Positions 1 through 8,960 are shown, numbered from the stretch's first letter. The stretch is 64,000 nucleotides of DNA from Gemmatimonadota bacterium (GCA_028873595.1 JAPPOV010000024.1:1-64000); one strand, 5' to 3'. A program made the numbers and translations. Notes: a model not told the origin generated them from the letters alone.

Positions 1-53
1 CCCCACCACCACATAACCGACTCGCTCGAGCTCATCATTTGGGACCCGCATGC

Positions 54-1451
54 TCATTTCCCTATACAGAACTCACGGAACACGACATCGAGCACGTCAT
101 CCACGGAGACGGTCCCCAGCAACTCCTCCAGCGCCGACTCGGCAGACCGAAGATGGGTCGCTGCAACCTCGGCTGGCAGCCCCGACTCCAAGCCCTCCCG
201 AAACGCATCGACCTCCACACGGGCGACCCGAAGCGTGCGTGACTGACGCGCCCGAGTCAGAACCGGCACGTCAGGCTCCGCGGTCACGATGCTTCGGTAG
301 ACCAGTTCGGGCAGGCGTTGCGGGAGTTCGTCCAGCCCCGAGCCGGTCTCCACCGACACGCGAACATGGCCCACCAGCCGATCGATGCCAGATACGGCCA
401 CCTCGCCCCCGGTTTTCCGGACCGAAGCCTCCGGTCTCTCATCAAGATCCGACTTCGTCCGGACCAGAATGATCGGAGCACTCGCTCCCTTCGAGAGAAA
501 CTCGACGTCTTCCCGGCTCGGCTCTTCATCAGCCGGGATGCAATAGAGAATGGCATCCGCCCTGCCAAGGTATCCCCGCGCGATCTCGATCCCCATCTCT
601 TCGATGCGCCCCGACGGGTCTCGGAGCCCCGCCGTGTCGACAAGCCGAAAGGGAAAGCCACCCATTTGAGCCACGGCCTCGAGCGCGTCACGGGTCGTCC
701 CCGGCTCTTCGGTGACGATGGCCCGCTCCTCGCCGATCAACGCATTGTACAAAGACGACTTCCCCGCATTCGGACGACCGGCAAAGACCACCAGCGCCCC
801 CTCGCGGAGAAGCTCCCCCTCCGGCGCAGTCGCCAGCAGCACATCAAGGTCTTCGACCATGTCGGTCGCAGCGGCGATTACGCGTTTGAGAGGGACCGGA
901 GGCTCGTCCTCTTCGGGGAAATCCACATGGTGCGCCAGCAATGCCTCGAGGTGCACCAACCGCTCCCGCAACGCCGAAACACGTCGAGACAGGCCGCGCT
1001 CCATCTGAACCACGGCAGCTCGGTGCATTGCCCTGCTTCGTGCATGAATCAGGTCCGCGATCGCCTCCGCCTGAACCAGATCTAGCTTCCCGTGGAGATA
1101 GGCCCGACGGGTGAACTCCCCTCGCTCGGCCCTCCGGGCCCCCGCGCGCGCGCATGCGTCCACCACCATCTCCGAGATCAACCACCCGCCATGGCAGGAC
1201 AACTCGACCATGTCTTCGCCCGTGTAACTGCCTGGACCCTCGTAACGCGTGACGATCGCCTCATCGATCAGCTCGCCAGACTCTGGATCGACCAGGCGCC
1301 GGAGCGCAGGACACCGGACGTCCGGAACCGCACTCTCTCCACCTACGATCCCGGCCAGGACGCTCCTTGCGAGCGGACCGCTCAACCGAACGACCGCAAG
1401 CGCCCCCTCTCCGGGAGGCGTCGACAGCGACACGATCGTGTCGACGTCCAT
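54..1451 (-). CDS. mnmE: tRNA modification GTPase MnmE
   Basis: MnmE is a dimeric GTPase that works with MnmG to install the carboxymethylaminomethyl group on U34 of certain tRNAs. The 465-residue product has the family's full length. The N-terminal tetrahydrofolate-binding domain opens with DTIVSLSTPPGEGALAVVRL. The G domain has a P-loop GRPNAGKSS near residue 223, a DTAGLR G3 motif and TKSD in place of NKxD. The protein ends with the diagnostic C-terminal CIGK. I start it at the ATG at 1451 because family members begin right before DTIV; a GTG two codons upstream is possible. It is the last gene of the leftward origin block, 33 bases after yidC. Confidence 0.97.
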   Translation of the reverse strand: MDVDTIVSLSTPPGEGALAVVRLSGPLARSVLAGIVGGESAVPDVRCPALRRLVDPESGELIDEAIVTRYEGPGSYTGEDMVELSCHGGWLISEMVVDACARAGARRAERGEFTRRAYLHGKLDLVQAEAIADLIHARSRAMHRAAVVQMERGLSRRVSALRERLVHLEALLAHHVDFPEEDEPPVPLKRVIAAATDMVEDLDVLLATAPEGELLREGALVVFAGRPNAGKSSLYNALIGEERAIVTEEPGTTRDALEAVAQMGGFPFRLVDTAGLRDPSGRIEEMGIEIARGYLGRADAILYCIPADEEPSREDVEFLSKGASAPIILVRTKSDLDERPEASVRKTGGEVAVSGIDRLVGHVRVSVETGSGLDELPQRLPELVYRSIVTAEPDVPVLTRARQSRTLRVARVEVDAFREGLESGLPAEVAATHLRSAESALEELLGTVSVDDVLDVVFREFCIGK

Positions 1452-1484
1452 GGTCACCGTGGAAGAGCCGCCTGCGCCCGCAGC

Positions 1485-3218
1485 TTAGTCGCTGACGTTT
1501 AGCGTCAGCGGCGGACCCTGCCTCATCCGGGCGCGCTCGCGCGCGATCCAGATTTGCTGAGGCAGCGTCGCGATGTTCGCCGTGGCGTAATAAAGGTTTA
1601 GCCCGCTCGCGAGGTTCATGAAGATGAAAAGCATCATGGGCGGCATGATGTACATCATCATCTTCATCTGCGGGTTGTCGGTATCGATCGACCGCAGGCT
1701 GATCCATTGCATCAGGAACATCGAGATGGCCAACAGCACCGGAAGGATGTAGAAGGGATCCTTCGCGGAGAGGTCCGGCAGCCACAGGAACGGTACGCCA
1801 CGCAGCTCGATCGTGTTCTGGAAGACGAAGAAGAGCGCGATCAGCACCGGCCACGGCAACAACATCGGGAGACAGCCTGCCAGCGGATTGAAGCCGTGCT
1901 CCTTGTACAGCTTCATCATCTCCTTCTGGAGTTTCTCCGGGTTGTCTTTGTGCTTGTCCTGGATCTGCTTCACCAACGGTTGGACCGCCATGTTTCGCAG
2001 CTGCGCCTTCATCGCCTTGTGGTTCAGCGGGAAGAGCACGACTCGCATCATGACCCCGAACACAATCAGCACCCAGCCGTATCCCATGCTGAACTGCGTG
2101 TGCAGAAACGTCAGCACCGTCATGATGATCGACACGAACGGTCTGATGATCGGTCGGAAGAAGCGCCACCCGTATGGGTTCACTTCCTCCATCCCGTCGC
2201 CCAGTGACGAGAGCAGCGCATACTGCTGCGGCCCCATGAACAGGCGGTACGAGTACGATTCCCCCTCAGACACCGTTCGGGCAGCACCCACCCGGATGCG
2301 TTCCGGCAGCTCCGAAGGCCGGACGAGGAGGCCACCCAGATACCCCGTGTCGTCCACCACGTCGTCGGCCTCGCCCGAGAGCAATGCCGTTACGAAGAAC
2401 TTGCTTCGGAACGCAGCCCAGATGAGCGGGCCTTCAACGACCTCGGATTCGGCCTTGTCGAGAATCGTCGAGCGGATTCCGTCTTGCAGGTGATGGTAGA
2501 CATACGCCATCGACCGCTGCTCGAGCACCGAATCGGCTTCGGCATAGGCGAGACCCTCGCCGAGGTCCGTCACCAGGAGCGCGCGGTCGACCCCGTTCAA
2601 CGAACCCCTCACTCCCACCACGTACTCGTCCGGGTCGAACGTGTAGTCGATCCTCAGAGAGAAGTCGCTTGTCGGGTGGTTGTACACGAACGCCAAGGTC
2701 CGAGCGTCTCCCCCGGGGCTCAGACGGAGACCGTCCTCGGGCTCGACGCTGAACGTGGCTCCCGAGAGATCCACCGTGTCCTGCCCTACGACCACTTTGC
2801 TCCCGAAGTACGGCGATGCACCATCCGGTATCACCTGAACCGGGCCACCTCGATTGATCGCCTCAAACTCGAGAAGCTCTCCGGACGTCAGGCGCGCGCC
2901 TCGTGTCGTGAAGCTGAACCGATACAGAGGACCCTCGACGACCACGTCCAGGACCGGCGGGCCTTCAGCGACCCTCGTGTCCTCCTGCGGACCCTCCGCA
3001 GGGGGCATCCCGGGGGCATCCCCTGCGCCGGACCCGGCCTCTGTGGCCACTGGGGGTGCAACATCTTCGGCCAGCCCGCCCGACGGCGTACCCATCTCGA
3101 CCGAGTCACCGGACAGACCTGCGTCCTCCCCGGGCGGCGGCGGGAACAGCTGGTTCGTGCCCACGAGGACCGCGAGCATGAGAAACACGGCGAGCAGAAA
3201 TCGAGCTTCGGACTTCAT
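1485..3218 (-). CDS. yidC: Membrane protein insertase YidC
   Basis: YidC inserts membrane proteins into the inner membrane, alone or with Sec. The 577 residues follow the diderm layout. One N-terminal membrane segment (about residues 5-25) is followed by a Pro/Gly/Ala-rich linker. Then comes a large periplasmic beta-sandwich domain, and from about residue 350 the conserved five-helix insertase domain, with its positively charged cytoplasmic hairpin and the segment FNPLAGCLPMLLPWPVLIALF. The large periplasmic domain supports an organism with an outer membrane. Its start codon overlaps the yidD stop by one base (TGATG), so the two are probably translationally coupled. Confidence 0.97.
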   Translation of the reverse strand: MKSEARFLLAVFLMLAVLVGTNQLFPPPPGEDAGLSGDSVEMGTPSGGLAEDVAPPVATEAGSGAGDAPGMPPAEGPQEDTRVAEGPPVLDVVVEGPLYRFSFTTRGARLTSGELLEFEAINRGGPVQVIPDGASPYFGSKVVVGQDTVDLSGATFSVEPEDGLRLSPGGDARTLAFVYNHPTSDFSLRIDYTFDPDEYVVGVRGSLNGVDRALLVTDLGEGLAYAEADSVLEQRSMAYVYHHLQDGIRSTILDKAESEVVEGPLIWAAFRSKFFVTALLSGEADDVVDDTGYLGGLLVRPSELPERIRVGAARTVSEGESYSYRLFMGPQQYALLSSLGDGMEEVNPYGWRFFRPIIRPFVSIIMTVLTFLHTQFSMGYGWVLIVFGVMMRVVLFPLNHKAMKAQLRNMAVQPLVKQIQDKHKDNPEKLQKEMMKLYKEHGFNPLAGCLPMLLPWPVLIALFFVFQNTIELRGVPFLWLPDLSAKDPFYILPVLLAISMFLMQWISLRSIDTDNPQMKMMMYIMPPMMLFIFMNLASGLNLYYATANIATLPQQIWIARERARMRQGPPLTLNVSD

Positions 3219-3502
3219 CAGGACGTCAAACCAGGGAGATGGACCCTCTCGGTATGATCCTCGAGTGTCCGATGTTCATGAGTTGAAGGTGCGGGAACCG
3301 GATCGACCCCCTGGCCACCCCATGGATGACACCGACCGATTCGACGCAACGCCAGCCAACCGCCTCGAACCGCTCCGTGAGTTTCGAGTGACTCGATGGC
3401 ATAGGCCGAACACGTCGGCGCGTAGCGGCACGAAGGCAGCGTCCAGGGCGAAATTGCCGCCCGGTAGAACCGAACGATGCCGATCAGAATTCGCCCGAGC
3501 AC
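3218..3502 (-). CDS. yidD: Membrane protein insertion efficiency factor YidD
   Basis: YidD is a small amphipathic protein on the inner face of the membrane that helps YidC-dependent insertion. The 94-residue product has the family core [12 protein letters not shown], then the Cys-containing segment [20 protein letters not shown] and the [15 protein letters not shown] region. I chose the GTG at 3502 because GGAGG lies four bases upstream; a TTG directly before it also reads in frame. The start lies within the 3' end of rnpA (19-base overlap), and the stop overlaps the yidC start. The order rnpA-yidD-yidC is the usual bacterial one. Confidence 0.93.
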   Translation of the reverse strand: MLGRILIGIVRFYRAAISPWTLPSCRYAPTCSAYAIESLETHGAVRGGWLALRRIGRCHPWGGQGVDPVPAPSTHEHRTLEDHTERVHLPGLTS

Positions 3503-4032
3503 CAAGCCTCCACCGCTGTCATGACTTCCGCCTCCAGCACCGAGTATTCCGCATCGTACGCCGTCAGCCTCGCGCGGAGGAGTACGTCTGTCGGCGTCCG
3601 ACCTCCTCCCAACCGGGGGAGCGCCTCTCGGCGCCCGATTTCTCGCAGCCGGCGTTTCACGAGATTCCTCTCCACGATCGTGTGACCGTGCTTCGGAACA
3701 ATGAGCCCCAGCCGTGAATGAGGGACGGGGGAAACGTCGAAGAAGACATCCAGATGGCGCGTCCTCTTCCGCTCCCCCCGCTTGAGTAGATTACGAATGT
3801 CGGACCCGAGCCTGATCCGCGCGTCCCTTGGGAGCGCCTCGACCCGATCCGCGCCCGTCGGGCTTACTTGCCGCCGATCTTGACGACCAGCTGTGCCCGG
3901 CCGCGCTTCCGGCGTCGGTTCAGCGTCTTGCGACCGGCGGCCGTTTTCATGCGCGCCCGGAACCCGTGCTTGTTGACCCGCTTGCGGTTGCGCGGCTTGT
4001 ATGTCGGCTTCATTCCTGCCAGCCCGATTCAT
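3484..4032 (-). CDS. rnpA: RNase P protein component, extended, enclosing rpmH
   Basis: This is the protein subunit of RNase P, which matures tRNA 5' ends. The conserved core begins at [21 protein letters not shown] and includes the RNA-binding RNR motif [14 protein letters not shown]. Family members are usually about 110-130 residues. Reading upstream from the core, the frame has no ATG, GTG or TTG until the ATG at 4032, which lies 19 bases before the rpmH start. That start gives 182 residues, so all of rpmH (3864-4013) would be read in another frame inside this gene. The same architecture is described for Thermus rnpA. No Shine-Dalgarno precedes 4032. Initiation on a rare codon closer to the core cannot be excluded. 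The gene identity is certain; the start is inferred. Confidence 0.88.
   Translation of the reverse strand: MNRAGRNEADIQAAQPQAGQQARVPGAHENGRRSQDAEPTPEARPGTAGRQDRRQVSPTGADRVEALPRDARIRLGSDIRNLLKRGERKRTRHLDVFFDVSPVPHSRLGLIVPKHGHTIVERNLVKRRLREIGRREALPRLGGGRTPTDVLLRARLTAYDAEYSVLEAEVMTAVEAWCSGEF
3864..4013 (-). CDS. rpmH: 50S ribosomal protein L34
   Basis: L34 is a very basic protein of the large ribosomal subunit. Translating 4013 down to the TAA at 3864-3866 gives 49 residues with the family signature: [18 protein letters not shown] at the start, then [19 protein letters not shown]. The C-terminal tail QLVVKIGGK is slightly longer than the usual 44-46 residue protein. AGGA lies unusually close to the ATG (GGCAGGAATG). 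The gene sits 3' of a likely promoter at 4063-4092 and lies entirely within the extended rnpA frame. Confidence 0.96.
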   Translation of the reverse strand: MKPTYKPRNRKRVNKHGFRARMKTAAGRKTLNRRRKRGRAQLVVKIGGK

Positions 4033-4062
4033 GGTTGTGCTGCGTTTAGAGATGAGCTTGGG

Positions 4063-4092
4063 AAGATAGCTGGCAGCGCCCGAAACGGTCAA
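4063..4092 (-). promoter_or_regulatory. Probable sigma-70-type promoter of the rpmH-rnpA operon
   Basis: On the minus strand, TTGACC (4087-4092) and TATCTT (4063-4068) are separated by 18 bases. Transcription would start near 4056, about 25 bases before the ATG at 4032. That makes 4032 the first possible rnpA start in the message. This is a pattern match only. Confidence 0.55.
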
Positions 4093-4149
4093 CGCTCCGT
4101 GTATTGAAATTCCCCCAAACCCCTTTGTTTCGGGGCCTTTTCGGGCATT

Positions 4150-4178
4150 TTGACATTTCTCCGAACCCTCGGTAGCTT
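4150..4178 (+). promoter_or_regulatory. Probable dnaA promoter
   Basis: A perfect TTGACA -35 (4150-4155) is followed after 17 bases by TAGCTT (4173-4178). Transcription would begin near 4185, leaving a leader of about 135 bases before dnaA. A DnaA-box-like site (TGTGGAAGG, minus strand, about 4215-4223) lies in that leader, which would suit DnaA autoregulation. Confidence 0.5.
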
Positions 4179-4320
4179 GGACGCCCCTCGCGAAAAACGA
4201 CGGCTGTTCCAGACCCTTCCACACCCCGAGAGAGTGCACCTCGATGCCCTGTAGCCTAACCCGATTCACCCCACGCGGCGTCGTGAGACAGCCGCGCCGG
4301 ATCGGGGCTTAGGACCACTC

Positions 4321-5799
4321 GTGGAACTCAGCGCGGCGGATGTGTGGAGTGCGATTCAGGCGGCTGTCCGAGAGCGCATCCCCGAACATGCGTTTCAAAC
4401 CTGGATTGCTGGCGCTCACTGCGTGGCCGTCTCTGCACACGAAATCATCCTCGAGGCCCCCAGCCCCTTCCACGCGGAGTGGCTCGAGGACAAGTATGGT
4501 GAGTTCCTTGTAGACGGCGCTGCCGGCGTCCTCGGCTCGCACGTCTCTCTCGTCGTCCGGAGCGCTTCGTCTGGAGCTGAGAACCCGATGCCCTCGGTTC
4601 GTGTGGAGTGGTCCAACGGGGGGCTCGTCGAAGAGGAGCCTTCACCCTCGGTCGACCGACCGACAAAGACACCGCCTCACCCAAACGCAGCTGCGCCAGC
4701 CAGGGGGCCGTCGGAGCCCGTGGCAGCGCACCCGGCTCCACTCACGGACCCGGGCCTCTTCAGTCGATACACGTTCGACCGATTCGTCGTCGGAGGAAAC
4801 AACCAGCTCGCAGACGCCGCAGGGCGCGCCGTCGCGGACAACCCCGGCCAGCTCTACAACCCGCTCTTCCTTTACGGCGGGGTCGGTCTGGGCAAGACTC
4901 ACCTCATGCACGCGATCGGCCACGCGGCCCTGACCGTCGATCCGCATCGTCGCGTCGCGTACGTCTCCTCCGAGCAGTTCACCAACGAGCTGATTCAGGC
5001 GATTCGGAAGGGGGCTACGGATCGGTTCCGCGCCCGGTATCGTGAAATTGACCTCCTCCTGGTCGACGACATCCACTTCCTGAAGGGGAAGGAAAGCACT
5101 CAGGAAGAGTTCTTCCACACCTTCAACGCGCTGTACGATGCTCAGCGCCAGATCGTCGTGACCAGCGATCGGCCTCCACGAGAGATGGAGGGGCTGGAGC
5201 AGCGCCTTGTTTCTCGTTTTGAGTGGGGCCTCGTCGTCGACCTGAGGCCACCCGACTACGAAACACGCATGGCCATCCTCCGAACCAAAGCGGAGGACGA
5301 AGGACTCGTCCTTGATGACAAGGTGATCGACTACATCGCTCATGCATGTTCGTCGTCCGTGCGCGAGCTCGAAGGGGCGGTTCTCAAGCTTCTCGCAGTG
5401 TCGTCCGTGTGGCACGAAGACATCACCCTGCCGTTCTCCAAACGTGTCCTCGCGCTCCGGAGGCTCGAACAGCGTGATCGAGCCCCTATCGCGTCGCCCG
5501 ACCGCATTACGCGCCTGGTTGCGAACCGCTGGAGGGTCAAACCGGAAGCGCTGGCGTCGAAGGCTCGGTCGAAAGGCATTGCCGAGGCTCGCCACGTCGC
5601 GATGTATGTCGTGCGTGAACTCCTCGGGACTCCGCTCCAGCAAATCGGTGAGATCTACGGGGGCCGGGACCATTCGACCGTCCTGTACTCCATACGGAAG
5701 GTGGAGTCACGCATGGGGGAGGACGAGGATTTCCGGGTTCGGGTTCAGGACGTCCTCGAAGAACTCAGAGGAGAGGCCGGCAGCTCTTTCCACTACTGA
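4321..5799 (+). CDS. dnaA: Chromosomal replication initiator DnaA
   Basis: DnaA binds DnaA boxes, melts the origin and loads the replicative helicase. The 492-residue protein shows all four domains. Domain I is at the N-terminus, and a Pro/Ala-rich linker covers roughly residues 90-145. The AAA+ domain has Walker A GGVGLGKTH (about 186-194) and Walker B LLLVDDIHF (about 246-254). The C-terminal helix-turn-helix domain carries the signature GGRDHSTVLYSIRKVE. The start is a GTG at 4321 with AGGA six bases upstream. It diverges from rpmH, and dnaN follows after a 289-base gap with more DnaA-box-like sites. Confidence 0.98.
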   Translation: MELSAADVWSAIQAAVRERIPEHAFQTWIAGAHCVAVSAHEIILEAPSPFHAEWLEDKYGEFLVDGAAGVLGSHVSLVVRSASSGAENPMPSVRVEWSNGGLVEEEPSPSVDRPTKTPPHPNAAAPARGPSEPVAAHPAPLTDPGLFSRYTFDRFVVGGNNQLADAAGRAVADNPGQLYNPLFLYGGVGLGKTHLMHAIGHAALTVDPHRRVAYVSSEQFTNELIQAIRKGATDRFRARYREIDLLLVDDIHFLKGKESTQEEFFHTFNALYDAQRQIVVTSDRPPREMEGLEQRLVSRFEWGLVVDLRPPDYETRMAILRTKAEDEGLVLDDKVIDYIAHACSSSVRELEGAVLKLLAVSSVWHEDITLPFSKRVLALRRLEQRDRAPIASPDRITRLVANRWRVKPEALASKARSKGIAEARHVAMYVVRELLGTPLQQIGEIYGGRDHSTVLYSIRKVESRMGEDEDFRVRVQDVLEELRGEAGSSFHY

Positions 5800-6088
5800 T
5801 GTGGAAAGGTGTGGAAAACAACCCGGTTCCCCACGGTCTCAGCGGCATCCTGTTCGTCCTCTCCCGAACAACACACCTCTTTCCACACCTGCTTCATCGG
5901 CCAGGGATGGGCCATAAGGGCCTGCAATCCCTCGCTTCGCAGGCCTTGGGTGTCACGTAGTTCAACACATCCACAACGCCTACTACGGCTATGTCATTTG
6001 TATCAAAAGAGAGATAGTATCCAGAACATGTGAAAACTCTTCGCGCCCCCCTCATCACCTCGAATCGGCCGTCAGGAGTATCGTTCCG
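5800..6088. other. Putative replication origin (oriC) between dnaA and dnaN
   Basis: The gap contains several DnaA-box-like nonamers. TGTGGAAAG is at 5800-5808 and TGTGGAAAA at 5810-5818 on the plus strand. TGTGGAAAG recurs on the minus strand at 5879-5887, TGTGGATGT on the minus strand at 5967-5975, and TGTGAAAAC at 6029-6037. An AT-richer stretch at about 5990-6040 could be the unwinding element. A gap between dnaA and dnaN is a common oriC site. An AGGAG lies ten bases before the dnaN start. The exact origin cannot be fixed from this sequence alone. Confidence 0.6.
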
Positions 6089-7195
6089 ATGAACTTCACC
6101 ATCACCCGGCAGAACCTTCACAACGGACTTGCAGCCGTTTCGGCCAGCATTCCTTCGAAGACGACGCTTCCGGTGCTCTCCAACATCCTGTTCGAAGCCT
6201 CAGAGGATGGCGTGTGGATGAGTGGGACGGACCTCGATGTCGCGGTTCGCGTGAAGGTCCTGGCCGATGTGAAGGAACCGGGAAGTCTCACGGCGCCGGG
6301 CAAGAAGCTCCAGGAGATCACCCGCGAACTTCCGGATCAGCCAGTCGACATCACGACTCGTGGTGAGCAGATCGAGCTTTCCTGTGGTGCCAGCCGATTC
6401 AAATTGAACGGCTTGCCGGCAGATGAATTCCCGACCCTGGCCGAAGTCGACTTCTCCGAGGGGATTTCAGTTACAGGAAAGGATCTCAACGGCCTGATCC
6501 ACCACACCTCGTTTGCCGTCTCCACCGAAGAGAGTCGTCCGATTCTCAATGGTGTGCTCTGGGAGCTTCGGGACGGTGAAATGAAGATGGTGGCAACCAA
6601 CGGTCACCGGCTCGCACGCATGGGTGTGAAGGTCGACCCCACGGGCACGCCGTCCGCCGACTTCATCGTACCACCGGCTGCGCTTACCCAGGTTCAGCGG
6701 CTCTTCAAGGATGGCGACCAGCTCGAAGTTGCCCGAAGCGGAAACCACCTCGGGTTTCGTGCGGATACAACGGAGATCTATACGCGCCTCATCGAAGGCA
6801 CGTATCCGAACTACGACCAGGTGATCCCGAAGGACAACGATAAGGTCGCCATTATCGACAAGAAGGCGTTCGCGTCAGCCGTTCGTCGAATGGCTGTGGT
6901 CGCGTCCGATCAGACGCATCGAATCCGTCTTCGCTTCGAGTCCGGTCGGGCTCATCTGAACGTGCTCACTCCCGACCTCGGTGAGGGGCACGACGAAATG
7001 GAGGTCGGTTATGACGGTGAGGAGCTCGAAATCGGGTTTAATGCGAATTACCTCCTCGAAGTCCTCCGCCACATTCCGTCGGACGAGGTGAAGTTCGCGT
7101 TCAAGGCTCCCGAGCGCGCCGCGACAATCGAGCCGGCCGGGGACGACGCGGCAGACTACCTCTGCCTGGTGATGCCACTGCGGCTCATCGACTAG
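6089..7195 (+). CDS. dnaN: DNA polymerase III beta subunit (sliding clamp)
   Basis: DnaN forms the ring-shaped dimer that tethers DNA polymerase III and many repair proteins to DNA. The 368-residue product has the expected length and three repeated clamp domains. Recognisable segments are MNFTITRQNLHNGLAAVSASI at the N-terminus, the middle-domain motif MVATNGHRLARMGV, and the C-terminal ending LVMPLRLID, which resembles the usual MPMRL peptide-pocket ending. It follows dnaA in the same direction and is the last gene before a convergent junction with pyrE. Confidence 0.97.
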   Translation: MNFTITRQNLHNGLAAVSASIPSKTTLPVLSNILFEASEDGVWMSGTDLDVAVRVKVLADVKEPGSLTAPGKKLQEITRELPDQPVDITTRGEQIELSCGASRFKLNGLPADEFPTLAEVDFSEGISVTGKDLNGLIHHTSFAVSTEESRPILNGVLWELRDGEMKMVATNGHRLARMGVKVDPTGTPSADFIVPPAALTQVQRLFKDGDQLEVARSGNHLGFRADTTEIYTRLIEGTYPNYDQVIPKDNDKVAIIDKKAFASAVRRMAVVASDQTHRIRLRFESGRAHLNVLTPDLGEGHDEMEVGYDGEELEIGFNANYLLEVLRHIPSDEVKFAFKAPERAATIEPAGDDAADYLCLVMPLRLID

Positions 7196-7250
7196 GACGC
7201 TTCGGGGAGTACTCGCTCCACGTTCAGTACACACGCAAGCGGGACGCGAC

Positions 7251-7811
7251 CTAAGCGTTCCGGGCCGCCTCGACGAGCTCCGCACCTGTGTAGAGCGAGA
7301 TGAGCGTGAGGCCCTCCTCCTCGTAGAGCGAGGTCGCTGTTTCCGAGCGATTCACAACTGTGAGCACCCCGACGATTTCAGCGCCGTGAGCTCGAACAGC
7401 TTCTACTGCCTGAAGAGTGCTGTGCCCGGTCGTCATCGTGTCCTCGACCATGAGGGCTCGACCGGATTCCGGTAGTCCGCCCTCGATGCGTTGTCCCGTG
7501 CCGTGGTCCTTCACACGCTTACGCACGGAGAACCCGTCGATCGGAGCACCTTCCATGGCACTCACGTGTGCGATGGCATAGGCAATCGGATCAGCCCCCA
7601 TCGTGAGCCCCCCGACATGTGTGGGCTCAAGACCGTGCTCGCGGATTGCGTCATAGGCGACGCGTCCGACGAGACGCTGTCCTTCCGCCGACATCGTCGT
7701 GCGCCGAGCGTCGATGTAGTAATCGGACTTCGCACCACTGGCGAGTGTGAAATCACCGAGACGGACGGAACGTTCGATCAACAGCTGGCGGAGTTCATCT
7801 CTCGCAGTCAT
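7251..7811 (-). CDS. pyrE: Orotate phosphoribosyltransferase
   Basis: PyrE transfers the phosphoribosyl group from PRPP to orotate to make OMP in pyrimidine synthesis. The 186 residues contain the substrate loop region SGAKSDYYIDARRTTM, the segment GGLTMGADPIAYA, and the PRPP-binding signature LMVEDTMTTGHST. I start it at the ATG at 7811 just before ARDELRQLLIERS; an in-frame ATG at 7838 would add nine residues, and neither has a good ribosome-binding site. It lies downstream of a thioesterase gene on the same strand and converges on dnaN. Confidence 0.94.
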   Translation of the reverse strand: MTARDELRQLLIERSVRLGDFTLASGAKSDYYIDARRTTMSAEGQRLVGRVAYDAIREHGLEPTHVGGLTMGADPIAYAIAHVSAMEGAPIDGFSVRKRVKDHGTGQRIEGGLPESGRALMVEDTMTTGHSTLQAVEAVRAHGAEIVGVLTVVNRSETATSLYEEEGLTLISLYTGAELVEAARNA

Positions 7812-7861
7812 AGGCTCGGGACGTCGAGGGTTGGCCATACAATGGGAGTCTTCAGGGGAAG

Positions 7862-8311
7862 CTAACCGCGTATCTGTGTGAGGCCTGCACGCACCTCTTC
7901 CGGGACGCGTATCGGTTTGCGATGGGGCCCGATCCACACGGCAGTGACCAGTGCTCGGGCCACGACGATGCCCGATCCATCGTTTCGCACGATCTCCTGA
8001 CCGAGCTTCATGCTGGTCCGGCGGAAGGAGTCGGCCCAGGTGCGGACCAGGAGCTCGTCCTCGCGTTTTGCCTCCGCGAGGTAATCGACTTCGATCCGGA
8101 CCACGAAAATAGCCCACTGGCGACTGTCCAGTACGTCCCAGTCGAAGCCTGCTTCCTTGAGAGCCTGGAAACGAGCGTGCTCGAAGTACGTCAGGTAGAC
8201 TGCGTGGTTCACGTGACCGAACGAGTCCAATTCGGAGGTGCGAACCGCGAGCGGTGTCTCAGAGACGGGATGCCCGTTCGGAGGCTGATGCGACGAAGTG
8301 GCCTGAGTCAT
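7862..8311 (-). CDS. Acyl-CoA thioesterase, 4-hydroxybenzoyl-CoA thioesterase (YbgC/FadM) type
   Basis: A 149-residue hot-dog-fold thioesterase. The active-site region ELDSFGHVNHAVYLTYFEHAR is typical of the 4HBT/YbgC family, with the catalytic Asp in LDSFGHVNH. The remaining beta-strands (FVVRIEVDYLAEAKRED) fit the fold. Such enzymes hydrolyse acyl-CoA or acyl-ACP thioesters; the substrate cannot be read from the sequence. It precedes pyrE on the same strand with a short gap, so the two may be cotranscribed without a functional link. Confidence 0.87.
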   Translation of the reverse strand: MTQATSSHQPPNGHPVSETPLAVRTSELDSFGHVNHAVYLTYFEHARFQALKEAGFDWDVLDSRQWAIFVVRIEVDYLAEAKREDELLVRTWADSFRRTSMKLGQEIVRNDGSGIVVARALVTAVWIGPHRKPIRVPEEVRAGLTQIRG

Positions 8312-8437
8312 GTCGGAAAGATCGCGGTGCGCCGCTCGGCATCAACTGGACCCACAGCCCGGCATCGACGATTGACCCTGGCATGAAGCGTGCACTCTCT
8401 TGCGGTGCAACGTGTCGGTTCAAGGGGGGTCAATTCA

Positions 8438-8893
8438 GTGTCTCGTCGGGCACGGGTCGTGCGCAGCATACTGAGCATGGGCGTGACGTTCGCTGCGATT
8501 GGGGGTGGCTTCTTTGCCGTACTTACGGCTGTAGCCGCCGCCTTCGGACGCCTCGATTCGAGCGAGCCGTTTTTCGGTATTGCCGCGGGCACGTTCTGGG
8601 GCTTCGCGATCGGCGTCACCTTCTCCACGAGTCTGGCGATCGCCGGGCGAAGGCAGTCGTTCGACTCCCTCTCGATCCCGCGTGTGGCGGTCACCGGCGC
8701 TGCAGGAGGCCTCTTTCTGGCCGGCGCGTTGATCGGAGCCACAACGCTTGCGGGCGACAGCTTCACAGGTGTGACCGAGGCGCTCATCGCCCTGCCCCTG
8801 CTCGGGGCCGGGGCGGGAACGGCGAGCTTGCTGGTTGCACGCAGGGCGAGTCCGAAGCTCGGAGCTAGCGATCAGAGTGAGTCGGTGAAGTAG
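8438..8893 (+). CDS. Hypothetical integral membrane protein
   Basis: I do not recognise a family. The 151-residue product has about four hydrophobic segments: ILSMGVTFAAIGGGFFAVL, a segment around GIAAGTFWGFAIGVTF, VAVTGAAGGLFLAGALIGAT, and ALIALPLLGAGAGTASLLV. A short basic N-terminus suggests that end is cytoplasmic. I chose the GTG at 8438 because a G-rich ribosome-binding site (AAGGGGGG) ends eight bases upstream; an earlier in-frame GTG at 8390 has none. It stands alone between divergent and convergent neighbours. Confidence 0.65.
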   Translation: MSRRARVVRSILSMGVTFAAIGGGFFAVLTAVAAAFGRLDSSEPFFGIAAGTFWGFAIGVTFSTSLAIAGRRQSFDSLSIPRVAVTGAAGGLFLAGALIGATTLAGDSFTGVTEALIALPLLGAGAGTASLLVARRASPKLGASDQSESVK

Positions 8894-8960
8894 TGAGCTG
8901 TCCCGCTCGTGTGTCGTGGGGCGTGCCATCCAGGCGAGGAGGCCGGCCGAGTCATGGTTT

